NCBI RefSeq assembly: GCF_003597395.2
Contig: NC_133770.1
Location: 6,525,298 to 6,589,297 of the forward strand
Reading direction: 5' to 3'
Length of the DNA: 64,000 nt
Origin: Chelonoidis abingdonii
Taxonomy: Eukaryota; Chordata; Testudines; Testudinidae
How positions within the stretch are numbered: position 1 is the stretch's first letter; each line of letters opens with the position of its first letter. Under the pieces are notes generated by a model. It searched no databases, had not been told where the DNA came from, and saw only the letters and a program-made list of their open reading frames with translations. This document shows positions 11,022 through 21,239 of this stretch, one piece after another. Made by a program: the position numbers and the translations under genes.

Positions 11022-12602
11022 GTTTGTCAGTTCTCAGCTCAGCCCACTGTTTTGATCAGAGCTGGCATCAGCGGCCTGCACTGGGCTGGGGAGGTGCACA
11101 GTGGAGGTGCCATGTGAGGCTCTCAGCCTGCTGGGCAAGGGTGAGGTGCCATCCAGCCCCAGGGGCTGTGCCAAGGGCTCCTCTGGAAGGGGGAGGAGAG
11201 GTGGGAGCTGCCCCTGCTCAGGGACCTCTGGACAATGCTTCTTCCAAGGGGTCTGTGTCCCCTCTTGCTGCCTCCTCCCCAGAGAAGAGCGCAGCATCTG
11301 TGTCGGTCTGGTACCGCCTCCTGAACCTCAGCAGCTGTTTCTCCCCCCACCCATGCTGCTGTCTGCAAATCAATGGGGATCTCTGAGCCCAGGACACTCA
11401 GTGCCAGGGACACACACACACATATCCCAAGGTGTCCTCTTCCTGGCTGATGGGGCCGCTGGGTCCAGCCCTGAGGCTGACGACAGTCTCTCCTGTGCTC
11501 TCAATGGCCCCAGCTGTTGCCCAGGCAGCATGGGGGTGATGGAGGGAGCAGCCCGACAGCCCCAGTGACTGGCTGTGGGGGGAGTGTAGTGGGGGAGATG
11601 GAGCAATGTGGGGGGGATGGGCAGGCTGGGGGAATGGGGGTGAAAGGGGTGGGCAGGGCAGCGAATGGGGGCTGAAGGGGCAGAATGTCTGAGGCTGTGG
11701 GGGGAAGGAAATGGGGAGTAATGGGAAATGGGGGTTGAATGGGGGGTTGCCCCAGGCTTTGTCTGACCCACAACAGCACCCCCAAACTCTATCCCTGCCC
11801 CAAATAAACCTCAGGCTCTCCACTGCACAGCCAGCCCCTAACCTCTGATCCCTCCGTCCACACTGGCTTCTCCATGCTGCCAGTCACTGCAGCTCCCCAA
11901 GTGTCCGGCTTGGCCCAAACCCCTGCCTCAGCCCTGAAAGGCTTCTCCAATTTCTGGCAGGAAAACACGGCTCAGTTCCATTTCTGAGACGAAAGCACCA
12001 GTTCTCAGCAGCGTTGCCAGCTCTCATGCTTTTATTATGACTCCTGCAATATATGGCATTTTTCTTAAAGCGCCAGCTCCTGGAGGCCTGTGATGAAGTG
12101 ACAAGAATTTTTGGAGCCTGATGCGTAATTTTTGAATATTTGGGGTTGGCAAGTCAGTCTCAGTTTCTTGTCGGCATCTTCATTTGTTCTCAGCCTCTGA
12201 CAGGCCTGAGGGTCCGAGAATGTGGGGGTCTTTCCCTCCACCACCCTTTGTGACCCCCTTTCTGGGATTTTGGCTGCAAAAATAAGGCCACTAGGGAATC
12301 AGTGCCTCTGGAGGTGCCAGCTGGGGGCTGATGCTACAGCAATAGAAACAGTATCTTAGTAGTTGAAAAAAAGATGTGTCAAGCAACCAAGAAGCTCCTG
12401 CGGATCCCTGCGTTGGAAACTAAAGTCCCAGCTTCCATCCCATGGTAGCTGCAGCCAGTGTCGATATTTTGGAGATTTAGTGATTTATTTGTGTGGATAA
12501 ATCTCTGACTGTGCAGTCTGTCACACAGACACAGCCAACAGGACTGTTGAGCGATTACCCGCCTCCCCAGGCACAGGTGGCACTTGGGGTGCGGAGGGCA
12601 CT
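11022..12602. other. Intergenic between peptide genes
   Basis: Mixed sequence with G-rich, purine-skewed stretches at 11570-11760, which create long Pro/Ser-rich open frames on the minus strand. I see no gene in it. Confidence 0.45.
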
Positions 12603-12817
12603 TGAAATTGTGACTGTGCTTGTTTGATTTAAATTAAGATGGTTAAAATTAAGATGCAATATTTTTTCTGCATAGCAAAGTTTCAAAGCTGTATTAAGGC
12701 AATGTTCAGTTGTAAACTTTTGAAAGAACCACCATAACGTTGTGTTCAGAGTTCTGAACATTTCAGAGTTATGAACAGCCTCCATTCCCAGGTGTTCAGA
12801 ACTCTGAGGTTCTATTG
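12603..12817 (-). mobile_element. Tigger-like DNA transposon remnant
   Basis: The right end, ggtgttcagaactctgagg then ttctattgta, matches the terminus of the complete element at 41046-41700, including the trailing TA. Inside it has repeated gttctgaacatttcagagtt-like blocks. The left boundary is uncertain. Confidence 0.55.
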
Positions 12818-13177
12818 TATGTCTGAAAATAGGTCTTAAAATCTGTCACCAACCAGAGAGAAAATTGGGTTTCTTCCAGAAAGGAGGTTACAGGTCTCCC
12901 GCCCCTGTCAGCTTCCATGTGGAGAGACATTTTAAAGTCAATGGCGCCCACTGGTGGAAAACCCATTTTCCAAGGAGGGGAGCATCATTCAGTGATGATG
13001 GCCCTCGAGGGCTTTGTCATAACTTTCCAGACACAGACAGTCTTGCCACTAGGTATCAAGACCTGCAACAAAATGGAGGTTGTAGCCCACAAAGGAGAGT
13101 GCAATCCAGCATGAAGGTCACATTCCAAAACGAAGGTCACAGTGGAGAGTAGATCTCTGGAAACCAAACAGGGTTCA
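12818..13177. other. Unassigned sequence before tandem repeat
   Basis: A purine-rich stretch with repeated short motifs (aaggtcac, cattcca, ggagagt). It may be an older part of the repeat that follows. No gene seen. Confidence 0.35.
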
Positions 13178-13401
13178 CAGAACACGATGGAGTTCACAGT
13201 CTAACACAGACATACCCCCCGCTCGGTCACCCTGTTCATTCCCTACAGCTTGGAGAACACGATGGAGTTCACAGTCTAACACAGACATATCCCCCGCTCG
13301 GTCACCCTGTTCATTCCCTACAGCTTGCAGAACACGATGGAGTTCACAGTCTAACACAGACATACCCCCGCTCGGTCACCCTGTTCATTCCCTACAGCTT
13401 G
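13178..13401. repeat. 75-bp tandem repeat, three copies
   Basis: Three near-identical units start at 13178, 13253 and 13328. Each begins (c/g)agaacacgatggag and ends ccctacagcttg. The third has one C fewer in its C-run. The very low divergence implies recent amplification. Confidence 0.85.
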
Positions 13402-14600
13402 CCCATTGTCAGCTGGGTTCTTCAAGCATCGAGCACTTTTTAAAAAGTACTTTTTGATTAGTTGTAACTTTAGTTCGCTAGTAGGTCAGCTGCCTGGCAG
13501 TTCCTCCCAGTAATGGCCATGGGGGTAACCATCTAGTTACAGAAAACTTTTGTGCTTGTTAAAAGTCTGCCTGGGATTTCCCCGTTGTTTTCATAGTTTC
13601 ATGGAGAGGAATCTTGTTCAAATCAGTTCACTGGGGGAGCATCATCGAAATGTCTAACGGGTTCCTCTGGTGGGACGTTGATTGCTATCAAGAATGTCAT
13701 AAATGTGATATTTCCTATTCTGAGTCCAGGGTGTAAAACTGTTATTTTCAATGTGGATTTCCCATAAGCGCTTGCTAGATTTTCTTTCCCTGGGGGACTG
13801 GTAGAGGGATGCCCGCACGTCAGGGGCTGGCAGAAACGGGGTGTTTTGTTTCTGAAGCCAGCAAAGGGCTTCCTCCTTCCTTCCTGCTTCATTGTTCTGA
13901 CTGTATTAATTACGGTGTTATATGTCTTAAGCACTGGAGACTCCCTGTCCTGGGTGCTAAACAGAATTAAATCTGGGCGCAGCGCTGGGAAGAACTGCAA
14001 GAGCCTTCTCCTCTATCCAGCTGACAACCATCACTGCCTTTGTTTTCTTTTGTGTGTCCGCTCCAAAGCAAGATGACCAAAGACACCAGGAGCTCCGATT
14101 CCAGCCAGGAGAGAGCAGTGGAGCACGTTACTTGCTATTTTAGCACAACTTCTGCCAGTGAGGGAGTGGGTGCACCAGCAAATGATTTCACATTCGGTTC
14201 GTATCCGAGAAGTTAGACTCATAATGTCCCTGCTACGACCGAGTATGACACATGAACCAGATGTTTGCAGAGGCCTGAGCAGACTCTGCAAGAAATAACA
14301 AAGTCGGTGACTTCTCTGCAACCTTCTGATCTGCCCCCCAAGTGCCTGCTAAACATTACACAGCCCCCAGTAGATAATCTGCCAGACATCATGGCTGGAG
14401 ATCTTGTTCTTGATCTGTTTGTTCTTAGCATTGCACAATGCACACTGTGTGGGCTGGGGGTGGGGAAGTGATTGGTCAGATGGAGCATCTCTGGGATGGG
14501 ACCAAAAAAGGTCTTTGTGTAAAGAAACCCTTTCAATTGGATCATCTGTTCAAACAACCCTTCTCCCAGTTACAGGCAGATTCCTTCTGCCATTCCTTCC
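13402..14600. other. 5' flank of peptide gene 2
   Basis: This should hold the promoter and the predicted noncoding first exon of gene 2. A reverse CCAAT box (attggtc) lies at 14471-14477. No clear TATA box was found. No other gene seen. Confidence 0.35.
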
Positions 14601-14658
14601 AGACCAACTGAGATTACGAGCAGAGAGTCTGTACATTCCCCAGGGGGAGACTAAGACC

Positions 14659-14820
14659 ATGATGAGACTCCTGCTGCTTCTCTTGGCTTTTGCGGTGGTA
14701 GCTGTGACCACCATGGCTAGTCCCACCACGCAGGAGTTGCTGGCTGTGGAAGATCTGAGTGCAGTAGGACCCCAAGCCAGAACAATAACCCAGGAGAATG
14801 GATTCCAGACACAGCTGAAG
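14659..14820 (+). CDS. Secreted cationic peptide precursor 2, coding exon 1
   Basis: The exon encodes residues 1-54 of an 88-residue precursor. It starts with two adjacent ATGs (14659 and 14662); either gives a signal peptide. Residues 1-20 are M-M-R, six Leu and an Ala/Val core ending T-T-M-A, with likely cleavage before S21. Residues 21-54 form the propiece, with E26, E31, D32 and E46. The P22-x-x-Q25-E26-x-L28-x-V30-E31 spacing matches gene 1. The donor is aag|gtatat in phase 0, as in gene 1. An acceptor (cattccttccag) ends at 14602, 56 nt before the ATG, again as in gene 1. Start, length, phase and propiece motif are all shared, so this is a paralog; the family is unknown to me. Confidence 0.68.
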
Positions 14821-15029
14821 GTATATTTTGCAGGAGGGATAAGGAATGGAGGGGAAGTTGTTTGCATTGCGTCTGTCCTTTCTTGGGATCTGCTGGGAGA
14901 TGCAGGAGAGGGGACATCCAGGATGAGATCCATTATGTAATCCTCGCTGATGAAAAGTTGAGCTTGGAGAAGAAAGTGGAGTGGGTCATTCCTCTGCTCC
15001 TGTCCTTGCTGTAGGGTTGTGTGGACTAA

Positions 15030-15250
15030 GCATGGGACTGGGAGCCAAGAATGTAACATGTAATGTGACATGCCCAGTGTCATCTTGTGTGACCTTGGGC
15101 ATGTGGCTTCCCCTCTCTTTGCCTCAGTTTCCCTATCTGCAAAACAGGGATAATGGCTGGGACTTGCCTCAGGACGGTCAGGGCTACATCGCTCCTGTTT
15201 CTGCGAAGGGCTGTTGTGAAATGCTAGTGAAGCTTTGCTGGCAAAATCCT
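15030..15250 (+). repeat. MIR-like SINE
   Basis: It contains the MIR core landmarks tgaccttgggca(t)gt, tgcctcagtttccctatctg and aaaacagggataat, followed by a diverged tail ending near gaaatgctagtgaagc. Confidence 0.6.
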
Positions 15251-15729
15251 GTTCACTGAAAGGCTTTTCTCCCAAGATCCTGGGTGGTGTGAGGATTCCC
15301 GTGCTGCTCACCAGAACACCCATCAGATTACTGTACGTATGGAGGTGCAGGTCACCTGGCAGGCGAATGCAGGGATCACACAGGGCTTCTAGCAGAGAGG
15401 AGGTGGGACTCACTCTGGGTAAAAGTTGTGATCTCCTGCTATTCCCAGACTAACATCTCCACACTTGCCAGCATCCAAGCTCTCTGCCTGCCCCCTGAGC
15501 AAGGTACAGCTGCATCGGCAGCATGGCTCGGCTCCTGGTGTCAGACTGACCCAAAGGTAACCACATAGACAGGCTTCTTCTCCCCAGGGAGCAGCATCAA
15601 AGAATAATTGTCTGTGGCATCTCTGTCAGAGCATTGTCTGGTGACTTCAGTGGAGGCTGGCCTGGCCTGGCCTCCAAAGCTGAATTGTGTCCAGTGTCTA
15701 GACATTGTGTTCCTATTCCTAGTGATCAA

Positions 15730-15860
15730 AGGCAAGGGGAGAAGGAGTCTGGTGTCAGGGGTTCTGTTCCCGCCTCTGCCTTGCTGTGTCATCTTAGCTG
15801 GGTTAACCTCTCTGTGCCTCAGTTTGCAGCTGGGTGAAGTGGGGAAATATCACCTGTCTA
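15730..15860 (+). repeat. MIR-like SINE fragment
   Basis: It carries tgtgtcatcttagctgggtt, then aacctctctgtgcctcagtt and gggtgaagtggggaaatatc, a diverged MIR core. The ends are approximate. Confidence 0.5.
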
Positions 15861-17330
15861 CCCCAGAGGGGTGTTTTGCTAGTCGGCAAACTAGAGCTAG
15901 AGAACAGTGCTGGGAGGGTGAAAGGGGCTGAGTGATTGGATTGTGTTTGAGCAGAGGAAAAGAACCGGGGACTGAGTGCTGGTGGACTCATGGGCGAGGA
16001 GCTTGGAAAATTGCCATGTGTTTCACTGTGGGGATGGGGGGGAACCAGGTGCCTGTCATGCTGGGGTCTGCTGCAGTTTGATGACAATTACAAAATCTTG
16101 GGAGATGTAAAAGTAGGAGAAGTTGTACAGCCCTGCATTTCCTGTGCCCTGGGCTCAGGCAATTTGCTGTCATTGCTGAGCTTTGGACTTAAAAACTGTG
16201 CCTTGTGGCACCCTCGCTCTGCTCCTGTGAGATAAGGACCATGTCCCCGGGAGTGACCTGATGTCTGATTAAACAGGGCAGCCGCTCTTCCTGCTCACTG
16301 CAGCTCCAACCCTGACCTGCTTAACAAAAACTTTGTTAACTACAAGAAACCCCTTGAAAGAACTCATTTAGAGTCCCTTCCTGGTGCCTTCAGCCAGCCC
16401 CAGGACAACCCAGCTCTCCTTCCCAGCACTCCTTGCCCCCCTGCTGGAATTCGAATGAACGTTCCATGGTGCCTCCTAGCTATCAAAAGGCCTCTCTGTG
16501 GGAACCTCACCTGTTACGTCACTGCGACCAACCCCAAGTTTTACTTCCCATAACCCCCATTGGACACACTAACAATCTCCAAAGGAAGTTTGAAAATGAA
16601 GGATCCTCCCTCCATAAAAACACATTTCAGATCTGGTGTTTTTTTTTTAAAAAATCATTTTCTCCCCTCACCTTGAATTAACCTTTTGGTTCCTTATCTC
16701 CTGCCAATGGTGCTGAGGAACTGAAGATGGGGTATAGTCATTCTTTGCTCCAATATCTCCTCCTCTGGCTCCCCGTCTTTCGACACGAGACCTGACCCCT
16801 CCGTCTGCTCCTTTACTCTCCTCAAAACACACAGGTGGTGGGAGTGCAGGACACTGGAGAGAAGGGGCGGTGACCACCTCTCTACAACTCACGATAGAAA
16901 GTAAAGAGCAGTGGCTCTGAAGAAAGCGGGACTCTTGGAGGGCATAACGGTGACAGGCCCTGGGAAGGCTGTCTCTGCTGAGACCGTTTTACAATCCCCC
17001 GAGTGCTCCCCTGCCTCGGCTTCTTTTTAGGGTTAAAATCTTGCCATCCAACCACTTTCTGGCTGGCTCTCTGAGTTACGCCTCTCAGGCTGTCAGCAGT
17101 TTATCTCTGCTCACTCCTTCCTCCCCATTCATCCCCTCTGCCTTCAGGAGCCTGGCCAGCACCAGGCTGCAGTGACACACAAGCACGAACCAAATGATTA
17201 CTTACTTGGCCCCAAATGCTTGGCATTTCCCTCGAGCCCCTAGCTAGACATGACTTAGCCTTGGTGTCTCCTGATCTCCCAGGGGACCCTGACTCCCAGC
17301 CAGCCTGTCTGTCAGTCTCAGAGGTGTGTT

Positions 17331-17452
17331 TAGGGTGACCAGACAGCAAATGTCAGAAATCGGGACGGGGTGAGGGGTAATAGGAGCCTGTATAAGAAAA
17401 AGACCCCAAAATCGGGACTGTCCCTATAAAATCGGGACATCTGGTCACCCTA
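17331..17452. mobile_element. 122-bp hAT-type MITE (TAGGGTGACCAGA ends)
   Basis: Terminal inverted repeats TAGGGTGACCAGA and TCTGGTCACCCTA are nearly perfect. The element is flanked by the exact 8-bp duplication GGTGTGTT (17323-17330 and 17453-17460). The interior has atcgggac repeats in both orientations. An 8-bp duplication is the hAT signature. Confidence 0.9.
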
Positions 17453-18081
17453 GGTGTGTTGACCATTCCACTCCCGCTCCGGAGGGCAGGTCTTTTAACC
17501 AGTCAGTCTTTTGATCTCTTCTGAGCCTCAGCCAAACAGCCCTGGCGCCAGGCTTGGGGCTGAGGATTCCCTCTTCAAACAACATGGTCAGGTTTCTAGC
17601 CCCGAAGGGATGCTCCTTACCTAGGCCATGGTTCTACTTTTCCTGCCTGTTTTCTTTAATAACTCCTTTTGACCCAGGCAGGGATGTATCACATAGATCC
17701 ACTGAGAGCCTATGATATTCATCAGAATATAAATATTTCCCAGGTCCCCACTATAATGTAATGACCTCTCTGGTCACTTGGTCAGGACACTAGGGAGAAC
17801 AGCTGAGCTATGCCATGGGGTATTTAATGACCACCAGTGGTCAGGCCATCACTTCTATTCAGCTGAAACATGACACCTTTAACAGCCACTCTCCCTAGAA
17901 CTACAATGGGGTATTGGTTCAGGGCTGACCCAGAGGGAAGAATGCCTCATGTTGAATCATCAGCAGTATGCCGCTTCCGGGTGGGCTTTGAGGCTTCCAT
18001 CTATGTTCTGACCTGGCCTATTCCTACGTAGGTTGAAGAGCTGTTAAGTTTTATATTAAAACCAATCCCAACCCTGTAGAT

Positions 18082-18537
18082 CAGAGGTTCTCAACCAGGA
18101 GTCTGGCCATGAGCAGATTGCATGGAGGCCTCCAAAATAAACCAAAGAGCAAACCCGGTGTTAGACTCACAGGAGCCCAGGGCGGAAAGCCGAAGCCCGA
18201 GCCCCATCAAGCCAGGCTGAAGCCGAAGCCCGAGCCCTGCCATGCCAGGCTGAAGCTGAAGCCTGAGCCCTGACATGGGAGGCTGAAGCTGAAGCCCGAG
18301 CCCCGCCATGCCAGGCTGAAGCCGAAGCCTGAGCCCTGCCATGCCAGGCTGAAGCCAAAGCCCGAGCAACTTAGGCCCCCTGTGGCCCCTGCCCTGCTTG
18401 CTACCCCCTAATGCTGGCCCTGGCTTATAATCTACTGGCTGTGTAGAAAAACAGTTGCTGTGGCACAAGTGGGCTGTGGAGTTTTTATAGCAGGGGGGAG
18501 GGAGCGGGCTCAGAAAGAAAACGGTTGAGAACCTCTG
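18082..18537. mobile_element. hAT-Charlie-like MITE (CAGAGGTTCTCAACC ends)
   Basis: The ends CAGAGGTTCTCAACC and GGTTGAGAACCTCTG are perfect inverted repeats of the Charlie type. Flanking 8-mers ctgtagat and ttgtggat agree at six of eight positions. The interior holds a 33-bp minisatellite (18191-18366). Confidence 0.85.
18191..18366. repeat. 33-bp minisatellite, five copies
   Basis: Five units start every 33 bp from 18191. Each opens with a cgaagcccgagccc-like block and ends ccaggctgaagc, followed by a partial unit. They lie inside the Charlie-like MITE and produce a spurious repetitive frame on the minus strand. Confidence 0.9.
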
Positions 18538-18555
18538 TTGTGGATTGCACAAAGC

Positions 18556-19395
18556 CATGGGTGGCAGGTTTGTAGAAATTTTGGTGGTGCCCAGAACCCG
18601 CAATCCCCACTCCGCCCCCCTCAACTCTGCCTCCCACCTGCCTAAGGCTCTGGGAGGGAGTTTGGGTGGGGGGAGGAGGTCTGGGATGCAGATCCTGGGC
18701 TGGGGATTAGGGTGCAGAAGGGGTGCAGTGTCTGGGATGGGGTTTGGGTGGGGGAGAGGGTCTGGAGTGCAGGCTTTGGGATGGAGTTTGAATGCTGGGT
18801 GTAGGCTCCAGGCTGGGGCAGGGGGTGGGTGTGCAGGAGGGGATGAAGGATGCAGACTCTGAGACAGAGTTTGGGTGCAGGCTCTGGGCTAGAGGTGGGT
18901 GCGTAGGAAGGGGTGAGGGGTGCAGACTCTGGGAGGGAGTTTGGGGGCAAGAGGGTGTATGTGGGAAGGGGAAGGGGGTGCATGCTCTGGAAGGGAGTTT
19001 GGTGGTGGGAGAGGGTGCAGGAGGAAGGGGTGCAGGCTCTGAGAGGGAGTTTGGGGGCAAGAGGGGGAGTGTGGGAAGGGGGAGGGGGTGCATGCTCTGG
19101 GAGGGAGTTTGGGCATAGGAGCGGGTGCAGCGTAGTGTAGGATACCGCTTCACATAGGAATGTGTTACACTGGCAGCACAAGCAGGCACGGGAGAGGCGT
19201 TTATCGCTCTCTGTCAGGCAGGGATGTGGCAGGGCAGGGGGGCGGGCGGGGGGATGGGTAGCAGGCTGGGTCTGGGGCCTGCTCCAGGCAGGGCCGTGGG
19301 AGAGACTCAGCTCCAAATACTGGTGGAGCAGGACCCCTGGCCCTGAATATTCCTGGAGCCTGAGCACCACAAAAGAATATAACTTGCCGCCTATG
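18556..19395. mobile_element. hAT-type MITE with G-rich minisatellite core
   Basis: Inverted ends CATGGGTGGCAGGTT and AACTTGCCGCCTATG are flanked by the exact 8-bp duplication CACAAAGC (18548-18555 and 19396-19403). The core, roughly 18640-19130, is a degenerate minisatellite of tctgggagggagtttgggg-like units. These give long Pro/Ser-rich open frames on the minus strand that are not genes. The element lies only 150 bp before the acceptor of peptide gene 2 exon 2. Confidence 0.85.
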
Positions 19396-19552
19396 CACAA
19401 AGCTACTCACTGCTCTGTGACTGCAGATGGCTCAGTTTGACCCTCCTGCTGCATAGCAATAAAACTGCCTGGAGCAAACACAAATTCAGACCCAGGCTCT
19501 CGCTGACCCTGTTCTTTCCCTGGTCTCTAAATCTCCTGTTTGTGTATTTCAG

Positions 19553-19657
19553 GGAGGAAGAGTGCGGAGGTCTGGGAAGGGGAAAAAGAAGGGCCGGTGG
19601 AACGCAGGCTCTCTCACTGCTCTTGGAGCAGCTGTACCCAAAGGCTGGAGAGGATGA
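19553..19657 (+). CDS. Secreted cationic peptide precursor 2, coding exon 2
   Basis: The acceptor tttgtgtatttcag and first bases GGAGGAAGAG align with the gene 1 acceptor and GGAGCGAGAG, which fixes phase 0. The exon encodes residues 55-88 and stops at TGA 19655-19657. Residues 57-69 are strongly basic: R57, R59-R60, K63, K65-K66-K67, R69. The tail W-N-A-G-S-L-T-A-L-G-A-A-V-P-K-G-W-R-G is Gly/Ala-rich and ends in Gly, so C-terminal amidation is possible. There is no Cys. R59-R60 sits where R61-R62 does in gene 1. The mature peptide sequence has diverged far more than the leader, as in many defence-peptide families. Other frames through this exon stay open but do not match the gene 1 phase. 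Confidence 0.62.
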   Translation, partial: GGRVRRSGKGKKKGRWNAGSLTALGAAVPKGWRG

Positions 19658-19917
19658 GGCCGCATCTCGGCCAAGGAGGAGGTGGCCATCCTGCTAGCCA
19701 CATCCGCTTGGTCTCGAAAGCTCCATGGATGATGGGAGGGAGTCTGGGAAGATCCCCTACTACTCCCAGCTGCCCCAGGCTTTAGTGGAAGGCTTGCTTG
19801 CTGCTGGCTACGTGAGGATGAGGTTGCCTGCTCTTTCTCGATGTGCTGGGCTCAGGCCAGGACTAGCCTCAGTGTGGCCTGGGACATGAAAAAACATTCA
19901 TTTTTTTTCTGTAACAG

Positions 19918-19923
19918 AATAAA
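19918..19923 (+). terminator. Poly(A) signal of peptide gene 2
   Basis: AATAAA lies 261 nt after the gene 2 stop and is followed by a tgtgtcttgtgcgttta T/GT-rich stretch, the usual downstream element. Confidence 0.6.
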
Positions 19924-20120
19924 GCCCCCAGTGCAATCTATAGCGGCTTGTGTCTTGTGCGTTTATCCCCCAGCGCCCACATGCACTAGTGCCGGAGAGG
20001 AATACTCTGTGGGTTATATTGCAGCTGCACTTGGAGGTGTCGGACAGGAGGGGGCCTGGCGTGTTTGGGTGCGTATGTGTAGTAAGAGACAGCTCCTGTC
20101 CAAAGGAGCTTCCAACCCAT

Positions 20121-20651
20121 GGGTACGTCCACAGTGCAGTTGGAGACGTGACTACAGCACGGGTAGGCGTAGCCAGGCCCACTGGCAGGGGTGAGGTGGG
20201 GGAAAAGGAGGCAATTGCTCAGGGGCCTGGGCAATTTAAAAGGGTCCAAGGTCCCCAGCCTCCACTGCTGCCATGATAGCAGCAGCCAGGAGCCCTGGGC
20301 CTTTTTAAATCGCCCGAGCAGGGTGGTACCAGCAGTGGCAGCCATCCCTTTCCAGGGGTCCCATTGCCTGTGCTGCCCTGGGGCCTGGAATTACTATTGG
20401 TGGGCCTGGGCGTAGCTGTTGCTAGTTTTTCTCTAGCTAGCATGGCTGATAGAAGCAGGGAAGAAGTGGTACCATTGGGTTGTACGAACCTGCCCGGGAC
20501 CCTGGCTACATACTCATGTTGCCAACTGGGGCTGAAACCTGTGCTGCTGCGTCATCATCGCTGATTTTAGCCTTGCTAATGTGGGTAAAGCTAAGGGAGG
20601 TGCGGCAGCCTGTGCTGAAATCACGCCTTCGATGGCAGTGTAGACCTACCC
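20121..20651. mobile_element. MITE with GGGTACGTCCACAGTGCAG ends
   Basis: Left end gggtacgtccacagtgcag and right end cagtgtagacctaccc are inverted repeats. The interior has a secondary GC-rich block (about 20180-20415) between gcccactggcagg and tgggcctggg that looks like a nested insertion. I could not fix a target duplication, so the superfamily is open. Confidence 0.6.
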
Positions 20652-21239
20652 AAAAAGAGAAGAGGCGACAGGCCTGTGAGACCAAGGAATTGGTAGGGTG
20701 GGGTAGAGCAGCATAAATTCATTGGCTGCCGTGGTCAATATGCCTCCATGAGGAGTGTGAATTCTGTAATGCTTATTTTTATGACTTCCTGTCACCCAGT
20801 TTTGGAGCTGATCCTGCAAGGTGCATAGCACCAAGCCCGCCCTCACCGGAGAGACTTGGGGGACAGCTATTTCTGACTTGGACTCAAACCTCCCAGGCTC
20901 TGAGTACATCAAGCCAGGTCTACACACAGGTTTTGTCCTGGGAGAACTGTCAGTTAGGGTGTGCTGTGTGTGTGTGTGTTTTTTAAAGCCAATCAAGTTA
21001 TACTGGTATATCTATAGGGTGGACTCAGTGGTAATGGTGCCTTACACTGGGATTTCTTCTTCTCCTTGTATGGGAGTAGCGATACCGGTGTAAAGCGCTG
21101 GATGGTTGTATGGCACCAGCAGCACAACTTCGGCGTGCAGAAAACCCCTAATTTTTAAAAATCCAGACGTAACCACTAGGTGTCACTAATACACTGTTTT
21201 ATAATGCGGCCTGGCTGCTGTCTCTGAAGCAAACTGAGC
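20652..21239. other. Intergenic with short (TG)n
   Basis: No gene seen. A (TG)7 microsatellite lies at 20965-20979, and tgtctgtacct/aagccaggtctacac motifs hint at decayed MITE ends. Confidence 0.4.

Larger units (their letters stand above)
14821..19552 (+). other. Intron of peptide gene 2, enlarged by transposons
   Basis: The 4.7-kb intron is four times longer than gene 1's 1.15-kb intron. Recognisable insertions account for about 1.8 kb of it: MIR-like SINEs near 15030-15250 and 15730-15860 and three hAT MITEs (17331-17452, 18082-18537, 18556-19395). The rest, including 15860-17330 and 17461-18073, shows no gene. Confidence 0.55.

Noticed and set aside
14550..15413. 287-codon open frame on the minus strand over peptide gene 2 exon 1
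   Set aside because: It is antisense to the leader exon and a MIR, with no domain; the + strand model has splice sites and a paralog.
18642..19400. 252-codon Pro/Ser-rich open frame on the minus strand
   Set aside because: It is the complement of a G-rich minisatellite inside a hAT MITE; no start context or domain.
19553..19790. Alternative frame through the gene 2 exon with a C-x4-C ring like calcitonin/adrenomedullin peptides
   Set aside because: It needs phase 1 entry, while alignment with the gene 1 exon and both leader exons gives phase 0; flanking residues do not match that hormone family.
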